From positions 1-49,096 of the forward strand of contig CAYMCO010000039.1 in assembly GCA_964388955.1 (NCBI GenBank): DNA of 49,096 bases, written 5' to 3'. Shown here piece after piece: positions 25,849 through 34,578 of the stretch. Each line of letters starts with the position of its first letter. Positions within the stretch are counted from its first letter, which is position 1. Origin of the DNA: CAYMCO01 sp964388955. Its GTDB lineage: Bacteria > Chloroflexota > Anaerolineae > Anaerolineales > E44-bin32. Made by a program: the position numbers and the translations under genes. The notes beneath the pieces are model-generated. The model was not told where the DNA came from, made no database searches, and saw nothing but the letters and a program-made list of their open reading frames with translations.

Positions 25849-28800
25849 GCGAGACTGGTGTCACCGGCGCCGCGCTCGTCGTCGGCGCCGGAATCGCAGG
25901 TATGCAGGCCAGCCTGGATTTGGCCGAGCAAGGCTACCGGGTGTATCTGGTGGAAACAGATTCTGCCATTGGCGGACACATGGCCCAACTCGACAAGACA
26001 TTTCCCACCAACGACTGTGCCATGTGCATCATCAGCCCGACCCTGGTTGAGGTCGGCCGCCACCTGAACATCCATCTCATGGTCGACACCCACGTGAAAG
26101 CCATTGAGGGAGGGCCTGGGGACTTCACGGCAACCCTGGTTCACAAGCCCCGCTACATAGACCCCGAAAAATGCATCGGATGCGGCGATTGCGCCGACGT
26201 TTGCCCTGTGTCGCTGCCTGACGCGTTCAACGCGGGCCTTTCCAGTCGAAGGGCGGCTTTCAAGCGCTACCCGCAGGCCGTCCCGAACACCTACTCTATC
26301 GCAAAGCTTGGCACCGCCCCCTGCCGCAGTGCGTGCCCGGCCGGCCAGCGCGCCCAGGGCTACATCGCCTTGATCGCGCAAGGCCGGTACCGTGAAGCCC
26401 TCCGGGCGATCAAGGAGGACAACCCCTTCCCAAGCGTCTGCGGTCGCACCTGCCACCACCCCTGCGAAGGGCATTGCTCGCGGGCCCTGATCGATGAGCC
26501 GGTCGGCATCATGTCCTTGAAGCGCTTCGTCGTGGATTACGCCTTGGCCTATGGGCGGGAAAGGGTGGAGCCGGCACCGCGTACGCGGCCGGAATGGGTT
26601 GCCGTGGTCGGCGCGGGCCCCGCGGGTTTGACTGCCGCTCACGACTTGGCCAAACTGGGGTATGGCGTCACAGTCTATGAAGCCCTCCCCGTGGCGGGGG
26701 GAATGATGCGTGTGGGCATCCCCGCGCATCGCTTGCCCAAGGGCGTTCTGCAACAGGACATTGACGACATCCTGGCCTTGGGGGTCAACTTGAAAACCGA
26801 GACCCCCATTCGGGATCCACGCCGGCTGCTGGAGGAAGGTTATGACGCCGTCTGCCTCGCCACCGGCGTGTCGAGCCGCGATCATTCGCTCGGTGTGGAG
26901 GGAGAAGCGGCCCAAGGGGTGATTTCGGCCGCCACATTCCTGCGCAAGATCAACCTCGGTGAGCCCATCAGCATCGGAAACAAGGTGGCCATCGTCGGCG
27001 GCGGGATCACCGCCTTGGACGCCGCCGCGGTTGCGCGCCGCTTGGGTAGCGAAGATGTCTACCTGGCCCTGGATCGGCCCCGGGGCGAACTGCCCGCATA
27101 TCATTGGGAAATGGCTGCCGTGGAGGCGGAGGGCATCCGCTTGCTGGAGGATACCACCCTCACCCGCATCCTGACAAAGGACGGCCAGGTTTGCGGCGTC
27201 GAACTTGCCAGTGTGGGGCGCGGCATGACTGTGGATGAACACGGGCGCCGAAAGGCAAGGATTCTTCCCGGGAGCGAGGTCACAATCGAAGTCGATTCGG
27301 TCATTGGAACCGTCGGCCAGCAATCCGATCTCAGCTTTCTCGACCCGACATTCGAAACCCTATCCAGCGACCCGGATACGCTGGCCAGCGAGATCCCCGG
27401 CATCTTCATGGTCGGCGGCCACAAGACCGGTGCAAGCTACATCATCGACGCCATCGCCTTGGGCCATCGGGTGGCCAAGTCTATCCACCGCTATGTACAG
27501 GGTGAGCAACTGAATGAGCCGCAAACCGCGCTGCCGCCGGCGGTCAAGCTCAACCGTGAGGAGGCCGCCCATCGCCTCCAAGTCAGTGGCGCCAGCCGGC
27601 TGGCGCGCAATGAGCCTGCGCTGATCCCCATCCCGGAGCGTGTCACCAGCTTCAGGGAAGTGGTGCTCGGCTTGACGGAGCGTCAGGCGCGGGCCGAGGC
27701 TCAACGCTGCATGCAGTGCGGCCTCTGTTCGGAATGCCTGGCCTGCAACTACGCTTGTGGAACGAATGCGATCAACCACGACATGGTCCAGTCCTCCGAG
27801 CGGATAAAAATAGGCGCGGTCATCCTGGCACCCGGCTTCACGCCCTACGCGGCCGAACGAGCGGCGGAGTACGGGTGGGGTCGCTACCCCAATGTGGTCA
27901 CATCCCTCCAACTCGAACGAATGCTGTCCGCTTCGGGGCCTACCAGCGGCCATGTCCAGCGCCCGTCGGATGGGACAAAGCCTGCCCGAGTTGCTTTCAT
28001 CCAATGCGTCGGTTCCCGTGATCAGGAGCACGATTACTGCTCCTCCGTCTGCTGCACATACGCCACCAAGGAATCCATGCTGATCAAGGAACATGAGCCC
28101 GATACAGAAGTATCGGTGCTGATGATGGACGCGCGGGCATTCAGCAAGGGCTATGAGGGCTATTATCAACGTGCGCGCGAGAAATACGGAGTGCAATACA
28201 TACGCTGCCGGGTCTCTGAGATCAAGGAGGATCCGACTACAAAGAACCTGATCCTTCGATACATCGGAGGTCGCGCGGACCGAGCGTCCCCCGACCCCTA
28301 TCACCAGACCCCCGTCACTCAAGAGGAGTTCGACTTGGTCGTCCTCTCCGTGGGCATGGAGATCTCGGACAGCGCGCGGGATCTGGCTGCCCGGGTGCAC
28401 GTGGAGTTGGATCCGGCCGGGTTCTGCTGCAGTCCGCCCTTTCGACCCACACAAACCTCCCGGCCAGGCGTGTATGCGATCGGATCCTTTCGCGAGCCAA
28501 AGGACATTCCCGAGTCGGTGATCGATGCCAGCGGTGCAGCCGGTTCTGCAGGGGCCCTCTTGCACTCAGCGCGGGGAAGCTTGAGCCGCGCACCACATTA
28601 TCCCGTCGAACGCTCGATCGATGATCTGGAACCACGCGTCGGGGTCTTCGTCTGCCATTGCGGCTCAAACATCGCCGGCTTCGTCGACGTGCCGGACGTC
28701 GTCCGGTACGCTGCACGATTGCCGCAGGTGGTGTGCGCCGAGGATCTGCTCTACGCCTGCTCTCAGGACAGCACCGAGACCATCAAGCGACGAATCGAAG

Positions 28801-30380
28801 AACAGGATCTGAACCGAGTCGTGGTTGCTTCTTGCACTCCGCTCACTCATGGGCCTCTCTTTCGAGATGTGGTGAGACAGGCTGGTCTGAACGAATATCT
28901 TTTCGCCATGGCAAACATCCGAAATCAGTGCTCTTGGGTGCATTCAGACCAGCCGGAGATTGCCACCCGCAAGGCGAAGGATCTGATGCGCATGGCAATA
29001 GGTCGCGTGACCCTTCAGGAGCCTCTGCAATACTCACCCGTCCCCATCGATCCATCCGCGTTGGTGCTCGGCGGCGGCCCGGCGGGGATGAACGCCGCAT
29101 TGAACCTCGCTCGGAACGGATTCTCCGTTGACCTGGTGGAGCGACAGGGCCGGTTAGGGGGCCATCTGCGCGCAATGCAATTCGGAATCCATGTTTCCGA
29201 GCTGCCGACCCACCGGGAACCCCAAGCCTATCTCTCGACACTGATATCGCAAGTGGAATCCCACCCCCGGATCACCGTCCACCTTCGCAGCGAACTCATC
29301 AGGACCACCGGGTTTGCCGGCAACTTCAACTCTCTCCTGCGGGGCCGAGACGGGACTACACTGGAGGTCTCCCATGGCGCCACGATCGTCTCGACGGGGG
29401 CGGAGGAATATACAGGCCCGGACTATGGCTATGGCCAACACCCTCGCATATTGACGCAAGGGGAATTCGAGTGCTTTCTCGGAGGGGAGACCGCCGCTCC
29501 AGAATACCCGTCCCATCTTGATTCCCACGTGATGGACCTCAAGCAGGTTGTGATGCTCCTATGTGTAGGTCCTGCGGAGCAGTATTGTGCCCGCATTTGT
29601 TGCGCCGTTGCCATGAAGAACGCCCTGCGGGCGAAATCCTTGAATCCCGCTTTGCAGGTGATCGTTCTCTATCGCGACATGCGGACATATGGTCTAAAAG
29701 AGAGGCTCTATCGGGAGGCATTAGATGCGGGCGTGGTCTTCGCGCGCTATGACGAAGACCATAAGCCTGAGGTGGCGCTCGAAAGCCTCCCGCATGTCCG
29801 CGTGCGCGATGCCGTTCTGGGCACAAGGCTCGAACTCAGACCGGACCTGCTGGTCTTATCCATGCCCCCGGTGCCGCCTGAAAGCAGTCGGCAATTGGGG
29901 AGCGCGCTGAAGGTCCCGGTGGACGGCGACGGATGGTTCCTGGAGGCGCATGTCAAGCTCCGGCCGGTGGAATTCGCCAGCGAGGGCATTTACCTGGCCG
30001 GCGCGGCCCATTACCCAAAGCTGCTGGACGAGGCGATTGTGCAGGCTCAGGCAGCCGCCTCGCGCGCCACGACTTTGCTGGCAAAGGACTCGATGCTGGC
30101 CGGCGGCCCCGTCGCACAGGTGGACCAACAGGCCTGCGTGGGCTGCCTGACCTGCGTCCGGATTTGCCCCTTTGGTGTTCCCAAGATCACCTCAGAAGCT
30201 TCTGGCATCGGCAGCATCCTCGGGGCGGCCTATATCGAGCCCAGCGTCTGCCAAGGCTGTGGTATGTGCGTTGGAGAGTGCCCCGCCAACGCCATCGAGT
30301 TGATGCATTACAAGCACGCACAAGTTGAGCAGCAGGTACTTGCGCTCTTTTCCGGGACCGAGCGCTCGCACGAGAAGTGA
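25845..30380 (+). CDS. hdrA: HdrA protein with internal NfnB/GltD-type module, second copy
   Basis: Paralogue of the 18763 gene with the same architecture in 1511 residues. First HdrA part (about 5-150, VVGAGIAGMQAS, MAQLDKTFPTNDCAMC, CIGCGDCADVCP); GltD/NfnB module (152-572, CRSACPAGQRAQGYI, NPFPSVCGRTCHHPCEGHC, VVGAGPAGLTAAHDLA, IVGGGITALDAAAVA); remainder of HdrA (600-915, CMQCGLCSECLACNYAC, YCSSVCCTYATKES); second HdrA (930-1415, VFVCHCGSNIAGF, YCARICCAVAMKNA); terminal ferredoxin (CVGCLTCVRICP, CQGCGMCVGECP). The nucleotide loop differs from the first copy (GGGITALDAA versus GGGNVAVDCA), so pyridine-nucleotide preference may differ. Coupled to the upstream regulator by ATGA and followed by its own mvhD. 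Confidence 0.9.
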   Translation: MSETGVTGAALVVGAGIAGMQASLDLAEQGYRVYLVETDSAIGGHMAQLDKTFPTNDCAMCIISPTLVEVGRHLNIHLMVDTHVKAIEGGPGDFTATLVHKPRYIDPEKCIGCGDCADVCPVSLPDAFNAGLSSRRAAFKRYPQAVPNTYSIAKLGTAPCRSACPAGQRAQGYIALIAQGRYREALRAIKEDNPFPSVCGRTCHHPCEGHCSRALIDEPVGIMSLKRFVVDYALAYGRERVEPAPRTRPEWVAVVGAGPAGLTAAHDLAKLGYGVTVYEALPVAGGMMRVGIPAHRLPKGVLQQDIDDILALGVNLKTETPIRDPRRLLEEGYDAVCLATGVSSRDHSLGVEGEAAQGVISAATFLRKINLGEPISIGNKVAIVGGGITALDAAAVARRLGSEDVYLALDRPRGELPAYHWEMAAVEAEGIRLLEDTTLTRILTKDGQVCGVELASVGRGMTVDEHGRRKARILPGSEVTIEVDSVIGTVGQQSDLSFLDPTFETLSSDPDTLASEIPGIFMVGGHKTGASYIIDAIALGHRVAKSIHRYVQGEQLNEPQTALPPAVKLNREEAAHRLQVSGASRLARNEPALIPIPERVTSFREVVLGLTERQARAEAQRCMQCGLCSECLACNYACGTNAINHDMVQSSERIKIGAVILAPGFTPYAAERAAEYGWGRYPNVVTSLQLERMLSASGPTSGHVQRPSDGTKPARVAFIQCVGSRDQEHDYCSSVCCTYATKESMLIKEHEPDTEVSVLMMDARAFSKGYEGYYQRAREKYGVQYIRCRVSEIKEDPTTKNLILRYIGGRADRASPDPYHQTPVTQEEFDLVVLSVGMEISDSARDLAARVHVELDPAGFCCSPPFRPTQTSRPGVYAIGSFREPKDIPESVIDASGAAGSAGALLHSARGSLSRAPHYPVERSIDDLEPRVGVFVCHCGSNIAGFVDVPDVVRYAARLPQVVCAEDLLYACSQDSTETIKRRIEEQDLNRVVVASCTPLTHGPLFRDVVRQAGLNEYLFAMANIRNQCSWVHSDQPEIATRKAKDLMRMAIGRVTLQEPLQYSPVPIDPSALVLGGGPAGMNAALNLARNGFSVDLVERQGRLGGHLRAMQFGIHVSELPTHREPQAYLSTLISQVESHPRITVHLRSELIRTTGFAGNFNSLLRGRDGTTLEVSHGATIVSTGAEEYTGPDYGYGQHPRILTQGEFECFLGGETAAPEYPSHLDSHVMDLKQVVMLLCVGPAEQYCARICCAVAMKNALRAKSLNPALQVIVLYRDMRTYGLKERLYREALDAGVVFARYDEDHKPEVALESLPHVRVRDAVLGTRLELRPDLLVLSMPPVPPESSRQLGSALKVPVDGDGWFLEAHVKLRPVEFASEGIYLAGAAHYPKLLDEAIVQAQAAASRATTLLAKDSMLAGGPVAQVDQQACVGCLTCVRICPFGVPKITSEASGIGSILGAAYIEPSVCQGCGMCVGECPANAIELMHYKHAQVEQQVLALFSGTERSHEK

Positions 30381-30391
30381 GGCAGAAGATA

Positions 30392-30826
30392 ATGGGGAAT
30401 TTAGGTGAAACATCCCTACAAATCGTCGCCTTCTGCTGTCATTATTGTGCGTATGCCGCAGCGGATCTCGCAGGGGTCTTGCGACTGCGATATCCAGCAG
30501 AGATCAAGATCATCGAGATTCCGTGCAGCGGCCGGTTGGATGCGCTCGAAGTATTGCATACCTTCGAGCATGGAGCGGATGGAGTGATGGTCGCAGCCTG
30601 CTTGGAAGGGGATTGCCACTTCCAGGCGGGCAATTTGAACGCCAAACGCCGCGTTCGACAGATTAGGCAACGGTTGCGGGCGATTGGATTGGAACCCGAT
30701 CGCCTTGAGCTATACAACCTATCCTCTGCGATGGCGAGGCAATTTGCGGACAGCGCAGCTGACATGTTCGAGAAGGTCGCCGAGTTAGGGCCGAATCCAC
30801 TGCGCCTCGCGTTCGACGGACCGTAG
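30392..30826 (+). CDS. mvhD: MvhD-type electron adaptor subunit, copy 3
   Basis: A 144-residue MvhD/FrhD protein with Cys16, Cys19, Cys45, Cys70 and Cys75 (FCCHYCAY, IPCSGR, VAACLEGDCH). Cys70 aligns with the UGA codon of copy 2. It follows the third hdrA by 11 bases and precedes metV, so it may be the adaptor that links HdrA to MetVF in the way proposed for the Moorella complex. Confidence 0.9.
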   Translation: MGNLGETSLQIVAFCCHYCAYAAADLAGVLRLRYPAEIKIIEIPCSGRLDALEVLHTFEHGADGVMVAACLEGDCHFQAGNLNAKRRVRQIRQRLRAIGLEPDRLELYNLSSAMARQFADSAADMFEKVAELGPNPLRLAFDGP

Positions 30827-30914
30827 AGGCAGTGGAGGCTATGAATACAGGCATTTCAGGCGTTGGTACTGGGCGCGGGGTACACGGCGCTCCAGCCACT
30901 CGGGAGAGAATGAG

Positions 30915-31601
30915 ATGATCGTTGCGGAACAGAAACCTTTAGCGGAGATCAAAGGCTTGCTGGACAGCGCGGAGAACGTGCTGGTGGTCGGCTGCGGCAC
31001 GTGTGTGACCGTGTGTTTCGCCGGTGGCGAGAAGGAAGCCGGCATCCTGGCCTCCAGCGTGCGCATGTCCACCAAGCTGGATGGGGCCCCCAAGGATGTC
31101 ACCCACACTACGGTCCAGCGCCAATGCGAGTGGGAGTATATCGATCCCTTGGCCGAACAGATCGGCGAGGTGGACGCGGTGCTCTCGCTCGGCTGCGGCA
31201 TCGGGGTCCAAGCGCTGGCCGAGCGCTTTCCCCAGGCCCTCATCCTGCCCGGCTTGAACACCTCCTTCATGGGCCTGCCCACCGAACAGGGAGTCTGGGA
31301 GGAGCGGTGCGCAGCTTGCGGTGAATGCATCTTGGGGTTGACGGGCGGCATCTGCCCTATCGCCCGCTGCGCCAAGCAGTTGCTGAATGGGCCCTGTGGC
31401 GGCTCTCAAGGCGGCGTGTGCGAAATCAACCCCGAAACGCCGTGCGCCTGGCAATTGATATATGACAGACTCAAGGCTCAGAATCGCCTGCACTTGATCA
31501 TGGAGATCCAACCCCCCAAAGATTGGTCGCACAGCCGGGACGGCGGCCCACGCAGGATCGTTCGCGAGGACCTGCGCCTGGCCGCGGAGCAGGCGGAGTA
31601 G
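30915..31601 (+). CDS. metV: MetV, methylene-THF reductase C-terminal-domain Fe-S/zinc protein
   Basis: A 228-residue MetV-type protein that pairs with MetF in bacterial type III methylene-THF reductase. N-terminal half has VVGCGTCVTVCFAGG; C-terminal half is the cysteine-rich MTHFR_C domain with CAACGECILGLTGGICP, ARCAKQLLNGPCGG and GVCEINPETPCAW, suited for Fe-S cluster binding. It starts with GGGAGAG upstream of ATG and is 18 bases before metF. It is the likely entry point for electrons from the Hdr/MvhD proteins to the flavin of MetF. Confidence 0.92.
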   Translation: MIVAEQKPLAEIKGLLDSAENVLVVGCGTCVTVCFAGGEKEAGILASSVRMSTKLDGAPKDVTHTTVQRQCEWEYIDPLAEQIGEVDAVLSLGCGIGVQALAERFPQALILPGLNTSFMGLPTEQGVWEERCAACGECILGLTGGICPIARCAKQLLNGPCGGSQGGVCEINPETPCAWQLIYDRLKAQNRLHLIMEIQPPKDWSHSRDGGPRRIVREDLRLAAEQAE

Positions 31602-31619
31602 CCCAGAAGGAGCGGTAGT

Positions 31620-32636
31620 ATGAGCGAGATGTCAGCCAACGGTTTCAAATCCGGCTCCCGGCTGGAGCGCCTGCTGAAGGAAGGCCATTTTGTCGTCACC
31701 GCCGAACTCGGTCCTCCCCAGAGCGCCGATGGCGATGTGATCCGCAATAAAGCACGCCTGCTGAAGGGGACCGTGGATGCGGTCAATATCACCGACAACC
31801 AGACCGCGATCGTGCGCATGTCCAGCATCGGCTCCGGGACCATTGTGGTGAACGAAGGGCTGGAGCCTATCATCCAGATGACCTGCCGGGACCGCAACCG
31901 GCTGGCGATCCAATCGGACCTGATGGGAGCGTTCGCTTTGGGGATGCGCAACGTGTTGTGCCTGACCGGAGATCACCATTCCTTCGGCAACCATCCCACG
32001 GCGAAGAACGTGCATGATCTGGATTCGGTGCAGTTGGTGGGGATGGTGAAGCGCATGCGGGACGAGGCGTGCTTCGAGTGCGGCGATGCCTTCAAAGGCC
32101 CCGAACCGCGCTTCTTCATCGGCGCGGCCGCCAACCCCTTCGGCGACCCGTTCGAATGGCGGCCATATCGACTGGCCAAGAAGGTGAAAGCCGGCGCGGA
32201 CTTCATCCAAACCCAGCTGATCTACAATGTGGAGCGCTTTGCTGAGTACATGGAAAAGGTGCGGGAGCTCGGTGTGCATGAGCGGGTCGCTATCCTGGCC
32301 GGGATCGGGCCGCTCAAGTCCCCGGGCATGGCCCGATATATGCGGGACCAGGTGCCCGGGCTCGATGTGCCGGACATTTGGGTCGATCGGATGACCAAAG
32401 CGACAGAGGGGATCGATAAAGAGGACAAGGCGGCCCGGCGGAATGCCTGGCGGAACGAGGGCATCCAGGTGGCCATCGACCTGATCAAGGCCATCCGGGA
32501 GATCCCCGGTGTGGCCGGTGTGCACATCATGGCCATCGAATGGGAGGAGGCGGTGAAGCCCATCGTGGAGGGCGCGGGGCTCCATCCTCGCCCGGAATTG
32601 ACCCCCCATCCGGCGGCGGACGCCCCGGCGGCATAG
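31620..32636 (+). CDS. metF: methylene-tetrahydrofolate reductase
   Basis: Reduces 5,10-methylene-THF to 5-methyl-THF, the methyl donor for AcsE. The 338-residue TIM barrel has FVVTAELGPPQSADG at the start with the catalytic Glu, DAVNITDNQTA, PIIQMTCRDRNRLAIQSDL, VLCLTGDHHSFG, FFIGAAANPFGDP, KAGADFIQTQLIYN and AILAGIGPLKSPGMARYM. AAGGAG precedes the ATG. It is placed between metV and the HdrCB fusion, the arrangement of acetogens with the MetVF type enzyme. Confidence 0.95.
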   Translation: MSEMSANGFKSGSRLERLLKEGHFVVTAELGPPQSADGDVIRNKARLLKGTVDAVNITDNQTAIVRMSSIGSGTIVVNEGLEPIIQMTCRDRNRLAIQSDLMGAFALGMRNVLCLTGDHHSFGNHPTAKNVHDLDSVQLVGMVKRMRDEACFECGDAFKGPEPRFFIGAAANPFGDPFEWRPYRLAKKVKAGADFIQTQLIYNVERFAEYMEKVRELGVHERVAILAGIGPLKSPGMARYMRDQVPGLDVPDIWVDRMTKATEGIDKEDKAARRNAWRNEGIQVAIDLIKAIREIPGVAGVHIMAIEWEEAVKPIVEGAGLHPRPELTPHPAADAPAA

Positions 32637-32645
32637 GAGGCATTC

Positions 32646-34040
32646 ATGGTCACGACGCTCAGCACCCAGTTGGCGGATCGCATCCGGGAAGAGACCGGGG
32701 AGAACGTCTTCCTGTGCTACCACTGCACCAAATGCACCTCCGGATGCCCTCTGGCGCGTCACTTTGACCTGGCACCTAACCAGGTGATGCGCGCCGCCCA
32801 ACTGGGCATGGAGGACATGCTCATGGAAAGCAGGTCGCCGTGGTTGTGCGCCTCCTGCCAGACCTGCACCACCCGCTGTCCGCAGGGGATAGACATCGCC
32901 AAGGTGATGGATTTCATCGTCGGCCAAGCCATGGCCCGGGGCGTCAAACCCAAGGTGCCCGAGGTCGCCATCTTCAACAAGGTCTTCCTGCGCGATGTCG
33001 ATATCCTGGGCCGTTCGTACGAATTGGGATTGATCGGGGAGATGTATTTGCGGACAGGCATCCGGGCGGAGGACCTCGGCCTGGGGGTCGAGATGCTGAA
33101 GCACCGCAAGATCAATTTCGTGCCCCCAGTGGTCCGGCGCAAGAAGGGGAAAGCCCCCATCTCACCGGCCTCCCGCCCGTCAAACGAAGTGGGGTATTAC
33201 CCAGGATGTTCCCTGCATTCACTTGCCAAGGAGTTTGATCACTCGGCGCTCGCCGTCATGGAGCGGCTTGGATACACACCGATAGAGCCACGTGGCTGGG
33301 TGTGCTGTGGCTCCTCCCCCGCGCATCGAGTCGACCATGAGCTCTCTGTCCGATTGCCCGCCGAGAGCCTCGTGCTGTATGAGCAGGAAGGCCTGGAAGA
33401 GGTCACCCTGCCCTGCGCCATGTGCTTCAACCGCTTCCGCTCCGCGGCGCGCGAGATGCGGATGGATCGCGATCTGAAGATGCACGTGGATCACGCTGTG
33501 GGCTATGAATACCAGGACACCCTGCGCATCTCCTCTCTGTTGGATTTCTTCGTGCAGCGCGTGGGTATTGAGGCGATCGAAGAGAAAGTAGAACGCCCTC
33601 TGGAGGGCCTGAAGATCGCCTGCTACTACGGCTGCTTGCTCACCCGCCCTCCAGCCGTCACCGGCTCCACGGATCCCGAATATCCCATGGCGATGGATCA
33701 TCTGGTGAAGGCCCTGGGCGCGCAACCGATCGATTGGGATCGCAAGGTCTCCTGCTGCGGCGCTTCCCTCACCCTCACAAAGACTGAGTTGGTTCTCGAA
33801 ATGAGCGGGGAAATCCTGAAGAACGCCCGCGCCCGGGGTGCCGACCTGCTCGCCGTGGCGTGCCCAATGTGTCACGCCAACATCGACGGGCGTCAGATGC
33901 AGATGGAGGGCATCACGCCGATGCCTGCGCTCTACTTTACCCAGTTGATGGCCTTGGCGTTCGGCCAGCGGCGGGAAGCCGCGCTGAGCTACAACATGGT
34001 AGATCCAAGCCCGCTGCTCTCGGAGCATGGGCTGCTGTAG
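32646..34040 (+). CDS. hdrCB: HdrC-HdrB fusion protein
   Basis: One 464-residue polypeptide with both catalytic Hdr subunits. HdrC part (1-105) has two [4Fe-4S] sites: Cys24, Cys27, Cys30, Cys34 and Cys68, Cys71, Cys74, Cys78. HdrB part (from about 175) has two CCG domains, GYYPGCSLHSLA...WVCCGSSPAH...LPCAMC and CYYGCLL...VSCCGASLTLT...VACPMCHANI, which in HdrB bind non-cubane clusters. It is the only HdrB in the window although there are three HdrA proteins. GGAGG lies 5 bases before the ATG. Its physiological substrate is unknown; in Moorella-type complexes no heterodisulfide has been identified. Confidence 0.92.
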   Translation: MVTTLSTQLADRIREETGENVFLCYHCTKCTSGCPLARHFDLAPNQVMRAAQLGMEDMLMESRSPWLCASCQTCTTRCPQGIDIAKVMDFIVGQAMARGVKPKVPEVAIFNKVFLRDVDILGRSYELGLIGEMYLRTGIRAEDLGLGVEMLKHRKINFVPPVVRRKKGKAPISPASRPSNEVGYYPGCSLHSLAKEFDHSALAVMERLGYTPIEPRGWVCCGSSPAHRVDHELSVRLPAESLVLYEQEGLEEVTLPCAMCFNRFRSAAREMRMDRDLKMHVDHAVGYEYQDTLRISSLLDFFVQRVGIEAIEEKVERPLEGLKIACYYGCLLTRPPAVTGSTDPEYPMAMDHLVKALGAQPIDWDRKVSCCGASLTLTKTELVLEMSGEILKNARARGADLLAVACPMCHANIDGRQMQMEGITPMPALYFTQLMALAFGQRREAALSYNMVDPSPLLSEHGLL

Positions 34041-34094
34041 CCCCCCTCCGGCGGGCCCGGGACGAGGGGATGGCCGACCAAGGCAGTCCGCGCA

Positions 34095-34499
34095 ATGACA
34101 CCCCTTGGCCGAGCGACGCTGCGCCACATCAGCCTCGCCCAAACCGGGCAGGACCCCCGAGCCTGCGTGAGCTGCGATGCGTGCGAAGCGTCGCGGTCTG
34201 GTGAGATGGATTTGAGCTATGGGCAAATCGTGCGCGCCGCCCGGAACGACGAAATGGCGCTGACAAACCGGACGATACGGCGCCCGGAGTTGCCACCTGA
34301 TGGAAATCAATTCTGCCAGGCGGGACTTAATCCGGCTGCGGTTCAGGATGCCCTGCGGGGGGAGGCGAGGCGACGGGGCATACGCCAGCCGAGTGGACGG
34401 GTCGTTGGCTCCGAGCACACGTGCCAAGGCAGTGCACCCGGGAAATCCAGCCTGAAGCCGCTCCTTTATCCCGGCTCAAGCGCTGATCCACTCCCCTGA
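34095..34499 (+). pseudogene. degenerate HdrC-like ferredoxin ORF
   Basis: A 134-residue ORF in the 540-base gap after hdrCB. Its first 100 residues resemble HdrC: CVSCDACEAS, then MDLSYGQIVRAARNDEMALTNRTI and a PAAVQDALRGEARRRGI helix. The first cluster motif lacks its fourth Cys-Pro and the second is reduced to a single Cys in NQFCQAGLNP, so neither cluster could form normally. No ribosome site is visible and the last 35 residues look like non-coding translation. Most likely a decaying hdrC; a functional cluster-free HdrC variant cannot be excluded. Confidence 0.45.
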
Positions 34500-34578
34500 A
34501 CAAAGGAAAGCCCGGAGCGAGCACGCTCTTCCGGGAGCGACGGCATTGATCGAGATGCTTGGAGGCGTGACGAAACTC

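Noticed and set aside
25734..27323. Minus-strand open frame of 529 codons opposite the third hdrA
   Set aside because: Shadow of the HdrA/GltD gene; translation has no recognised motif.
31632..33104. Minus-strand open frame of 490 codons opposite metF and hdrCB
   Set aside because: Spans two well-supported plus-strand genes with conserved motifs, so it is a shadow.
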